Shown here: in pieces, positions 7,891 through 13,468 of the stretch | How the letters are laid out: every line of letters begins with the position of its first letter | Position numbering within the stretch: position 1 is the first letter of the stretch | DNA from: 66-474 sp036568625 | GTDB lineage: Bacteria; Pseudomonadota; Gammaproteobacteria; Xanthomonadales; Rhodanobacteraceae | Direction: 5' to 3' | NCBI GenBank assembly: GCA_036568625.1 | Contig: DATCSF010000269.1 | Location: 1 to 14,887, forward strand | DNA length: 14,887 nt | Notes under the pieces: generated by a model | Told to the model about the DNA's origin: nothing | The model's input: the letters and a program-made list of their open reading frames with translations, nothing else | Databases searched by the model: none | Program-made: the position numbers and the translations under genes

Positions 7891-9777
7891 TCAGGTATCG
7901 AACGCGCGCTCGCGCACCAGCCGGCAGGCTGCGGCGATATCGTGCTGCATCGCGCGATCACGGTGCATGAAGGCGATCGATTCGCGCAGACAACGATGCG
8001 CGGCCCGCACCGCCTGGCCCGGACGGAACGCCGCGGCGCCAGTCAACTGGGACGCCAGTGCCTGCACTTCGCGGGTGAATGCGTCATAGTGCGGGTGCCC
8101 TTCGCGCGGCGCATGTTCGACCTTGGCAGCCAATGCCTGCCAGCCGCCGCGTCGGGCGAGGCCTCGCGCCGCATTCAACATGTCATTGCGGTAATCCAGC
8201 GCCTGCGCTGCGGTGTACAGTTCCAGCGCCAGCACGTCGGCAAGATCGTGCGTCATGTCCAGTACCTGGCGCGCCTCGTTGGCGCCCATCGACACATGGT
8301 CCTCGGCATTGGCGCTGGTTGGCACCGAATACACGCTGGCCGGGTGCGCGCGGGTCACAAGATCGTTCACCAGCGCCGCTGCGGTGTATTGCACGATCAT
8401 GAAACCGGAATCGGTGCCGTCCTCGTTGCCGGTGAGGAACGCCGGCAACCCGTCGTTGGTGGCGGGATCGACCAGCTTGTTGAGGCGGCGTTCGGAAATC
8501 GACGCCAGCACCGGGATCGCCGCCTTCACGTAACTCATCGCCAGCGCCAGCGGCATGCCGTGGAAGTGACCGGCGGAAATCACTTGCTCCTCGATGTGCC
8601 GTGCGTCGGTGTTGTCGGGAAAGATCAGCGGATTGTCGGTGACCGCATTCAACTCGATATCGATCACCCCGCACGCATGGGCCCAAGCGTCGCGCACCGC
8701 GCCGTGCACCTGCGGCATGCAACGCAGCGAGTACGCATCCTGCGGCTGGTGCTTCTTGCCGCCCCTGAACGGCAGGAAGCGCTGGTAGAACGCCTCGCGA
8801 CCATGACGCTGGTCGACGGGCACCCATTCCCAGCGAATGTCGAACGACAGCGATTGTTCTTCCGGCGTCGCCCAGGCTTGTGCGGTCCAGGTCCGGAAAC
8901 GCGGAACCAGATGATAAGGAATGTCGATCAATGTGGAATCGCGCAGCAATTCGCGCACGTGGCCCGCGGTCGCGACCTGCCCCGGGTGCGGGCGCAACGC
9001 ATGCACTTCCTCGCGCAGTGCGCCGCTGCGGCCGGCGAAGGCGTCCAGCGACATCGCCGCGGCAAGGTCGGCAACGCCCAGCAGGTATTCCAGTTCGTCC
9101 AGCGCCAGCACCGCCGTCGCCAGCATCTGCGCGGTGCCGTTGTTGAGGGCGAGGCCTTCCTTGAAGGACAGCTTCACCGGGCGCAGCCCGGCGCGCCGCA
9201 ACGCTTCGTCGCCGGCCATGCGCTCGCCCTGGAAGAAGGCTTCGCCGCCGCCCAGCAGCACGATCGCGAGGTGCGACAGCGGCGCGAGGTCGCCACTTGC
9301 GCCTACCGAACCCTTGGCCGGAACCACCGGCACGATGCCGCTGTTCAGCATCGCCACCAGCGCTTGCAGGGTTTCGACCCGGATGCCGGAATGCCCCCGC
9401 ATCAGGGTATTGATGCGTACCGCCAGCATCGCCCGCACCACCTCGACGGCCAACGGCTCGCCCACGCATACCGCGTGGGTGATGATCAGGTTGTGCTGCA
9501 ACTCTTCGGGAAGCGTTTCCTCGCGCGGTTCGGGGTTGCCGCCCGGCAGTTCGTCGCGCGCGCGATGAGCGCCCAGCAGCTTGTCCGCATTGCTGCCGAA
9601 ACCTGTGGTGACGCCATAGATGGGCTCGCCGCAGCGCACCTTGTCGGCGATGAAGTCAGCGGCGCGCCGGACCTTTTCCAGTTGCGCCGTGTCGAGTTCG
9701 ACATTCGCGCCGCGCCGCGCAATGGCCACCACGTCGGCGCGCGTGAGATGGCTGCCGTCGAGCCGAACCATGGTCAT
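7891..9777 (-). CDS. hutH: MIO-type aromatic amino acid ammonia-lyase, histidine ammonia-lyase-like, unusually long
   Basis: The HAL/PAL/TAL family deaminates histidine to trans-urocanate using a cofactor formed from Ala-Ser-Gly, here A160-S161-G162 in GSVGASGDLAPLSH. HAL-type active-site residues are all present: Y54 (IYGVTTGFG), H101, the NNGT motif at 212-215, Q346, Y349 and R352 (QDAYSLRC), and E492 (SANAEDHVSM). The protein has 628 residues where typical HutH has about 510. The excess comes from an insert of about 20 near 68-90, one of about 64 at 281-344, and a longer C-terminal region. The start ATG 9777 overlaps the hisS stop as ATGA; Met3 is an alternative. No hutU, hutI or hutG lies in the window. 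Histidine is the likeliest substrate, but a different one is possible. Confidence 0.85.
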   Translation of the reverse strand: MTMVRLDGSHLTRADVVAIARRGANVELDTAQLEKVRRAADFIADKVRCGEPIYGVTTGFGSNADKLLGAHRARDELPGGNPEPREETLPEELQHNLIITHAVCVGEPLAVEVVRAMLAVRINTLMRGHSGIRVETLQALVAMLNSGIVPVVPAKGSVGASGDLAPLSHLAIVLLGGGEAFFQGERMAGDEALRRAGLRPVKLSFKEGLALNNGTAQMLATAVLALDELEYLLGVADLAAAMSLDAFAGRSGALREEVHALRPHPGQVATAGHVRELLRDSTLIDIPYHLVPRFRTWTAQAWATPEEQSLSFDIRWEWVPVDQRHGREAFYQRFLPFRGGKKHQPQDAYSLRCMPQVHGAVRDAWAHACGVIDIELNAVTDNPLIFPDNTDARHIEEQVISAGHFHGMPLALAMSYVKAAIPVLASISERRLNKLVDPATNDGLPAFLTGNEDGTDSGFMIVQYTAAALVNDLVTRAHPASVYSVPTSANAEDHVSMGANEARQVLDMTHDLADVLALELYTAAQALDYRNDMLNAARGLARRGGWQALAAKVEHAPREGHPHYDAFTREVQALASQLTGAAAFRPGQAVRAAHRCLRESIAFMHRDRAMQHDIAAACRLVRERAFDT

Positions 9778-11150
9778 GCCCGTTGCACCTCGTCTTGCGC
9801 CAGTTCCACGCGCAACGATTTCACCAGTTCCGCACGCTGCACCTCGAACTGGTCGCCACGACGCAAATCCTTCACCGCCACCGCACCACGCGCCAGTTCG
9901 TCCTCGCCCGCGACAACCGCGAAGCGGATGCCGGCGCGATCGGCATACTTCAGTTGCTTGCCCAGCTTGCCGCCCTCCAACGCGACTTCGGCGGCAATGC
10001 CGGCGTCACGCAGGTCTTTCGCGATCGCCAGGCAAGCCGGCAACTGCACGACGTCCATTTGCGTCACCAACACCTGCACGCTGCTGTCGGCGGCCTTCAA
10101 CAGCCCCGCCTCGCGCAGTTGCCAGAACAGGCGCGTCAATCCGATTGAAATTCCGACGCCCGGCAGCGTCGATTTCGTGTAATTGGCCGCGAGATTGTCA
10201 TAGCGGCCGCCGGAACAGATCGAACCGATGTCGGGATGATCATTCAAGGTGGTCTCGTAAACCGTGCCGGTGTAGTAGTCCAGCCCCCGTGCGATGGAAA
10301 GGTTCAGCGCGAACGCCGATTCCGGCACGCCGAACGCCGCGACCGTGTCCAGCACCTCGCGCAGCTCCGACCTGCCCTGCTCGAAAGTTTCTGTGCCGCG
10401 GCCAAGCGCATCGAGCTTCGCGTGCGCGTCGCGCAACGACGTTGACCGGACCTCGACGAATTGCATGATCCTGTCCGCCGCTTCCGCCGACAGCCCGAAC
10501 GCCTCCCCGGTCAACACGCCACGTACGTGATCGGCACCGCGCTTGTCCAGCTTGTCCACTTCGCGCAGCACCAGCATCTGCCGTTCGCCGTCGCCGATGC
10601 CGAGGCCTTCGAAAAAGCCGCGCATCAGCTTGCGGTTGTTGAGCTGGATGGTGAACGCGCCGATGTCGAGCGCGCGGAACACCGCGTGGATCACCGCCGG
10701 GATCTCGGCGTCGTAACGGATCGACAAGGTGTCCTTGCCGATCACGTCGATGTCGCACTGGTAGAACTCTCGAAAACGTCCGCGCTGCGCGCGTTCGCCG
10801 CGATAGACGCGCTGCATCTGGTAGCGCCGGAACGGGAACGCCAGCTCGCGTTCGTGCTCGGCCACATAGCGCGCCAGCGGCACCGTCAGGTCGAAACGCA
10901 ACGCGTGCTCGGGCCGCCCGGCCTGTTCCAGTGCGCCGGTCGACTGCACGAAGTAAACCTGCCGCTCGGTTTCGCCGCCGCTCTTGGTCAGGAGGATGTC
11001 GGCGAATTCGATCGCCGGCGTCTCGATGGGCAGGAATCCGTACACCTCGAAACCGCGCCGGATGATGTCCAGCATGCGCTGAAACGCGATCTGCTCGCGC
11101 GGCAGCAATTCCAGCGTGCCGGGCATGGTGCGGGGCGTGGTCAGCGCCAT
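9774..11150 (-). CDS. hisS: Histidyl-tRNA synthetase
   Basis: This class II aminoacyl-tRNA synthetase of 458 residues charges tRNA-His in the cytoplasm. Visible signatures are RFDLTVPLARY (85-95), motif 2 with QRVYRGERAQRGRFREFYQC (113-132) containing the ATP-binding arginines, and the HisRS-specific histidine-binding loops IARGLDYYTGTVYE and CSGGRYDNL. A C-terminal anticodon-binding domain follows (about 360-458, beginning near VQVLVTQMD). It is somewhat longer than the 424-residue E. coli enzyme. GAGG 8 nt upstream supports the ATG at 11150. The stop overlaps the lyase start by ATGA, so the two are probably one transcript. It is divergent from tRNA-Pro. Confidence 0.95.
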   Translation of the reverse strand: MALTTPRTMPGTLELLPREQIAFQRMLDIIRRGFEVYGFLPIETPAIEFADILLTKSGGETERQVYFVQSTGALEQAGRPEHALRFDLTVPLARYVAEHERELAFPFRRYQMQRVYRGERAQRGRFREFYQCDIDVIGKDTLSIRYDAEIPAVIHAVFRALDIGAFTIQLNNRKLMRGFFEGLGIGDGERQMLVLREVDKLDKRGADHVRGVLTGEAFGLSAEAADRIMQFVEVRSTSLRDAHAKLDALGRGTETFEQGRSELREVLDTVAAFGVPESAFALNLSIARGLDYYTGTVYETTLNDHPDIGSICSGGRYDNLAANYTKSTLPGVGISIGLTRLFWQLREAGLLKAADSSVQVLVTQMDVVQLPACLAIAKDLRDAGIAAEVALEGGKLGKQLKYADRAGIRFAVVAGEDELARGAVAVKDLRRGDQFEVQRAELVKSLRVELAQDEVQRA

Positions 11151-11200
11151 GAATCGAGCCTCGGGTCAAAACCGCAAGATTAGCAGTACAGCCCGCCATC

Positions 11201-11230
11201 TTGCGCGCGCGAAGCGGCGCCAAGTATCAT
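11201..11230 (+). promoter_or_regulatory. Candidate sigma-70 promoter of tRNA-Pro
   Basis: TTGCGC (11201-11206) and TATCAT (11225-11230, 5 of 6 to consensus) are spaced by 18 bp. A GC-rich discriminator (TTGCGGC) follows, as is common for stable RNA genes. Predicted initiation is about 30 bp before the mature tRNA end. Confidence 0.5.
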
Positions 11231-11269
11231 TTGCGGCTCGCTGCAGGGCACTGCCCTCGTGCGAGGTGT

Positions 11270-11346
11270 CGGGGTGTAGCTCAGCCTGGTAGAGCGCTAC
11301 GTTCGGGACGTAGAAGTCGCAGGTTCAAATCCTGTCTCCCCGACCA
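11270..11346 (+). tRNA. tRNA-Pro(CGG)
   Basis: This 77-nt tRNA has an encoded CCA. The anticodon stem CTACG/CGTAG encloses the loop TTCGGGA, giving anticodon CGG (11304-11306), which reads CCG. The T arm is GCAGG-TTCAAAT-CCTGT. The D arm contains AGCTCAGCCTGGTAGAGC. The acceptor CGGGGTG pairs with CTCCCCG except for one U-U mismatch at the sixth pair. Its last 12 bases recur at 12893-12904, indicating use as an integration site. The terminator at 11435-11456 lies about 90 nt downstream. Confidence 0.97.
11335..11346 (+). repeat. att-like direct repeat, tRNA-proximal copy
   Basis: TCTCCCCGACCA forms the 3' acceptor strand of tRNA-Pro plus discriminator and CCA. It is identical to 12893-12904, 1558 bp away. 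Confidence 0.6.
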
Positions 11347-11358
11347 GGCGTAAGGGCC

Positions 11359-11491
11359 CTGGCGCTACCGCCTGGCTCCCGCAATCCGGCGCGCGTCCAT
11401 CGCAGCCAGCGGGTCACGTACTCACCCAGAACAGCGGCGCCTTCGGGCGCCGTTTTCTGTTGCTCGTAAAGCCGGTGAAGGCGTGCGACGA
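11359..11491. repeat. 133-bp direct repeat, copy 1 (3' of tRNA-Pro)
   Basis: It matches 12650-12782 at 128 of 133 positions without gaps. On the minus strand it encodes the last 40 or so residues of the reverse transcriptase; on the plus strand it carries a terminator hairpin. Similarity continues weakly (8 of 11 bases) up to the tRNA end. Confidence 0.95.
11435..11456 (+). terminator. Rho-independent terminator downstream of tRNA-Pro
   Basis: A perfect 7-bp stem CGGCGCC/GGCGCCG with a TTCG tetraloop is followed by TTTTCTGTT. It lies within the antisense of the reverse transcriptase coding sequence and is part of the 133-bp repeat. Confidence 0.8.
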
Positions 11492-11817
11492 AATGCCTGA
11501 CTGTGCTGGCCGCAAGCTGTAGAGGCTTGCGTGAGTAGTGGTAGCCGAGAAAGTCGAATCCCCGCTCGATGCGCCCGATGAAGGTTTTGTCGGGATGCGT
11601 GTGCAGCTTGAGCCGGACAAAGTGTTCGTGCAGGCAGCGCACGGCCCTGCGTAGCCGCCAGCGCGTCGGGGCGAGGACGAGGATGTCGTCCATGTACCGG
11701 ACGTAGTACAGGCCGCTGCGACTCAAGGCGGCATCGAGCGTCTCCAGGTAGAATGCGCCGATCAGCGGGCTCAGGGCGCAGCCACGGGAAATTCCGCGCC
11801 GGGCATCCACGTACACG

Positions 11818-11991
11818 CCGCCCGTCCCTCCTGCACCACGAGACGGCACGTCAAACTGTCGAGAGTTTTTACACTTCAGCGTCGCGGCCGAATCGGGGCC
11901 CCGCGCTGCCGCCCGTCCCTCCTGCACCACGAGACGGCACGTCAAACTGTCGTGGGTTTTTACACTTCAGCGTCGCGGCTGAATCGGGTCC
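11818..11991. repeat. Tandem 91-bp repeat, two copies
   Basis: Copy A (11818-11900) and copy B (11909-11991) agree at 79 of 83 positions, with an 8-bp linker giving a period of 91. Each contains GACGGCACGTC and GTTTTTACACTTCAGCGTCG. The array abuts the truncation point of the reverse transcriptase and ends about 37 bp before a sigma-54 promoter. It could be leftover ends of an insertion sequence, since IS21-type elements have repeated termini, or an activator-binding array. No transposase is present. Confidence 0.9.
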
Positions 11992-11997
11992 GTCTGC

Positions 11998-12014
11998 AAG
12001 TAATTGATATACTT
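11998..12014. promoter_or_regulatory. Inverted repeat just upstream of the sigma-54 promoter
   Basis: AAGTA-ATTGATA-TACTT has 5-bp perfect arms and ends 13 bp before the -24 box. It may be a protein-binding site, but the arms are short and the spacing is closer than usual for an enhancer-binding protein. Confidence 0.2.
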
Positions 12015-12027
12015 GGATGTACAAGCT

Positions 12028-12043
12028 CGGCACGCAACTTGCT
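12028..12043 (+). promoter_or_regulatory. Sigma-54 (-24/-12) promoter of the PEP-CTERM gene
   Basis: CGGCACGCAACTTGCT matches the TGGCACG-N4-TTGCW consensus at all but the first base, and the essential GG (12029-12030) and GC (12041-12042) are exactly 10 nt apart. Initiation is expected near 12054, leaving a leader of about 52 nt. Many PEP-CTERM genes in other bacteria are sigma-54 dependent under the PrsK/PrsR system. Confidence 0.75.
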
Positions 12044-12105
12044 TCAGACGAGCAACCCCACGCGCTCTGGCGCAGCCAACCAACACGCGTCTGGGGAGGT
12101 CTCAC

Positions 12106-12666
12106 ATGCGAAAGATTATTGCAGCGTTAGCGGGCGCGGCCGTTTTGTTTTTCGGCGGGTACGCGTGGGCGACCCCGGTGCTCACGGGGACGCCGACAGA
12201 CCCGACCGGCATCACGGGGCTGACAGTCGATGGCGTGACTTACGACGTGGCGTTTAGCCTCACACCGGCCGACTCGCCTTTCTCTTATGGCACCCAGGCT
12301 AGCATTGATGCGGCGCTCGCCGTGGCGGCGGCCCTGAATTCCGCAGGCGTCACCGGATTGGATGGCGAGGAGGCCTCACTAGCGGTCGGGATGATCGTAA
12401 CAGTCGACCCGACGGCGGCGGCCCCCGAGCTATCAGACTTCGCCGAGGCTAACGGCTTCGCCACCCCTGAAATCCCATTTTGGCGGACTGAGGCCGGATT
12501 TGTCCCACCCCCCGGGATAGACGCGTGCGGTTGTCAGGTGGTTGAAGCCGCGGTTTTCACGACCGCCGACGTCCCCGAGCCCTCCACGCCGGTGCTGTTT
12601 GGCCTCGGCCTAGCCGGCTTGGGGTATGCCCTGCGCAAGCGCAAGAGCACTGGCGCTACCGCCTAA
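12106..12666 (+). CDS. PEP-CTERM sorting-domain protein (exported, small)
   Basis: A 186-residue exported protein. An N-terminal signal peptide (about 1-22, positive MRK then a hydrophobic stretch ending AYAWA) is followed by an acidic, Ala/Thr/Gly-rich mature region. The C-terminal sorting signal is VPEPS (156-160), a short hydrophobic helix (about 162-176) and a basic RKRK tail. Exosortases recognise this arrangement and process the protein at the inner membrane on its way to the surface or matrix. CGC at 141-143 could form a disulfide; no other domain is recognised. GGAGG 6 nt before the ATG is a strong ribosome-binding site, and the sigma-54 promoter lies upstream. The final codons and stop lie inside the 133-bp repeat, and a terminator follows. 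No exosortase gene is in the window. Confidence 0.9.
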   Translation: MRKIIAALAGAAVLFFGGYAWATPVLTGTPTDPTGITGLTVDGVTYDVAFSLTPADSPFSYGTQASIDAALAVAAALNSAGVTGLDGEEASLAVGMIVTVDPTAAAPELSDFAEANGFATPEIPFWRTEAGFVPPPGIDACGCQVVEAAVFTTADVPEPSTPVLFGLGLAGLGYALRKRKSTGATA

Positions 12667-12782
12667 CTCCCGCAATCCGGCGCGCGTCCATCGCAGCCAG
12701 CGGGTCACGTAGTCACCCAGAACAGCGGCGCCTTCGGGCGCCATTTTCTGTTGCTCGTAAAGCCGGTGAAGGCGTGCCACGA
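12650..12782. repeat. 133-bp direct repeat, copy 2 (3' of the PEP-CTERM gene)
   Basis: It is identical to 11359-11491 apart from five substitutions. Two of these turn TGG into TAA, the stop codon of the PEP-CTERM gene. Confidence 0.95.
12650..12782 (-). pseudogene. Second reverse transcriptase C-terminal fragment
   Basis: Minus-strand translation gives VARLHRLYEQQKMAPEGAAV then YVTRWLRWTRAGL, differing from the first copy mainly by T to M and E to D. Only about 40 residues remain; upstream of 12782 the similarity stops abruptly. The gene is convergent with, and overlaps the tail of, the PEP-CTERM gene. No catalytic motif is left. Confidence 0.85.
12727..12747 (+). terminator. Rho-independent terminator downstream of the PEP-CTERM gene
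   Basis: A 6-bp stem GGCGCC/GGCGCC with a TTCG loop is followed by ATTTTCTGTT, about 60 nt after the stop codon. It is the equivalent of 11435-11456, weakened by one substitution that removes the outer base pair. Confidence 0.7.
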
Positions 12783-13044
12783 TGGGCGGCGATCCGGCGA
12801 TCGCCACTGTGCGCTTCGATATCCAGCAAACTGCACCTCAGCCTCGCCTCACGCGGACTCGAACGGGAATTGCTGGAACAGCGTGTCGCGCTTCTCCCCG
12901 ACCAAAGTTTACGTAGATTCTGCTACCCGAGCTTTCTCGCGTTTGCGAGCTGCTGCTTATGCAAGCGCCATCAAGACGTGAACTGCGGGTGCGTGGATGT
13001 CCCGTAACGCGCGGCAGCCCAAGCGCAGCAGGCTATCAGCGGTT
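12783..13044. other. Segment without a recognised gene, containing the distal att-like repeat
   Basis: No convincing coding region is seen. Short plus-strand frames exist but have no ribosome-binding site or recognised motif. The att-like 12-mer lies at 12893-12904. A CTCGC-GTTT-GCGAG hairpin at 12936-12949 lacks a T-run. Sequence to the right of the 12-mer may be the original chromosomal DNA downstream of tRNA-Pro. Confidence 0.5.
12893..12904 (+). repeat. att-like direct repeat, distal copy
   Basis: TCTCCCCGACCA is identical to the tRNA-Pro 3' end. Bases on both sides do not match the tRNA, so the repeat core is exactly 12 bp. Confidence 0.6.
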
Positions 13045-13416
13045 CTACATCGTATGCGTCGGCCTGTCGCCACCCTGCAGGCCCGCCAGCAGCGTCTCGA
13101 TCTTGGTGCGCGCGTTGTCGCCGTCGGCGTTTTCGGCGAATTGCACGCCAATGCCGGCTGGGCGGTTGCCTTGCGCGGCGATGGGCGTGATCCACACCAC
13201 CCGGCCGGTGGTCGCGACACGTTCGGTTTCCTCGGGCAGGGTCATCAGCAGGAACACCTCGTCGCCGAGGTTGTAGCGCTTGTTGGTGGGCACGAACAGG
13301 CCGCCACCCTTCACGAACGACATGTAGGACTGGTAGAGCGTCAGCTTGTCCTTGATGACGATCGGCAGGATGCCCTGACTGCCCATGCCGCCCGCACCAC
13401 CCATCATTGCCATCAT
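13045..13416 (-). CDS. pilZ: PilZ-domain type IV pilus assembly protein
   Basis: This cytoplasmic protein of 123 residues is required for type IV pilus biogenesis and twitching in related bacteria. The single PilZ-type beta-barrel covers about residues 15-115. GILPIVIKDK, YMSFVKGGGLFVPT, YNLGDEVFLLMTLPEE and GRVVWITP match the orthodox PilZ of xanthomonads and pseudomonads as I recall them. Like those, it lacks an RxxxR then D/NxSxxG c-di-GMP site, so it is expected to act through protein contacts (PilB, FimX-like partners) and not by binding c-di-GMP itself. The start is uncertain: ATGs at 13416, 13413 and 13407 are all in frame, and GGAG directly precedes the first, which spaces it best for the third. 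It follows the deacetylase gene after 52 bp. Confidence 0.9.
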   Translation of the reverse strand: MMAMMGGAGGMGSQGILPIVIKDKLTLYQSYMSFVKGGGLFVPTNKRYNLGDEVFLLMTLPEETERVATTGRVVWITPIAAQGNRPAGIGVQFAENADGDNARTKIETLLAGLQGGDRPTHTM

Positions 13417-13468
13417 CTCCGCCCCTGCCGGTCAACACCATCAGCTTGCCGCCGCAGGCGAGCCGCGG

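Larger units (their letters stand above)
11325..11817 (-). pseudogene. Reverse transcriptase, N-terminally truncated (RVT_1 family)
   Basis: The open frame encodes the second half of an RT. The RGISRGCALSPLIGAFYL segment (motif 4 region) is followed by the catalytic YMDD at 11696-11685, the RLKLHTHPDKT and FDFLGYHYS motifs, and a thumb-like tail ending in YVTRWLRWTRAGL. The palm motif with the first catalytic aspartate and everything N-terminal are missing. Homology stops at about 11817, exactly where a tandem repeat begins, although the frame stays open through it. The stop codon falls inside the tRNA gene, so the natural end is also lost. It has SP rather than the SQ of diversity-generating retroelement RTs. 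It resembles a family of group II-like or unclassified proteobacterial RTs, but I cannot assign a class. It should be catalytically dead. Confidence 0.8.
11335..12904. mobile_element. Small degenerate island integrated at the 3' end of tRNA-Pro
   Basis: The 12-mer TCTCCCCGACCA ends the tRNA (11335-11346) and occurs again in direct orientation at 12893-12904. Everything between looks accessory: a truncated reverse transcriptase, tandem repeats, a PEP-CTERM gene and a second reverse transcriptase fragment. Conserved housekeeping genes lie on both sides (hisS; pilZ-holB). No integrase gene is present, so the element would be immobile now. The repeat is short, so an unusual chance match cannot be excluded. 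Confidence 0.6.

Noticed and set aside
7942..10182. Very long plus-strand open frames antisense to hutH and hisS
   Set aside because: These are shadow frames produced by high GC and strong codon bias of the genuine minus-strand genes. They show no family motifs and overlap conserved catalytic sequence.
11185..11190. Possible half operator (TGTACT on the minus strand) upstream of hisS
   Set aside because: It is only a six-base match to one arm of the 7781-7802 palindrome with no symmetric partner, so it is likely chance.
11325..11817. Retron or an RT-based phage-defence gene
   Set aside because: No msr/msd-like structured RNA is evident. The protein lacks its N-terminal half, and the motifs look group II-like, not retron-like. 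With the first catalytic aspartate missing it cannot be active.
11818..11991. CRISPR array
   Set aside because: There are only two long copies with an 8-bp linker, no spacer-sized regular intervals, and no cas genes.
12004..12105. N-terminal extension of the PEP-CTERM protein to ATG 12004
   Set aside because: It would read through the sigma-54 promoter, has no ribosome-binding site, and would bury the signal peptide. The ATG at 12106 has GGAGG 6 nt upstream.
11325..12782. Diversity-generating retroelement (RT plus template and variable repeats)
   Set aside because: The RT reads GCALSPL where DGR enzymes have an SQ signature. The two 133-bp copies differ by five scattered changes that are not focused on adenines, and they cover the RT tail, not a variable protein domain. 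No accessory gene is present.
12850..12870. tRNA-like T-arm on the minus strand (TTCGAGTCC)
   Set aside because: The flanking bases do not form the 5-bp T stem and no anticodon or acceptor arm can be found.
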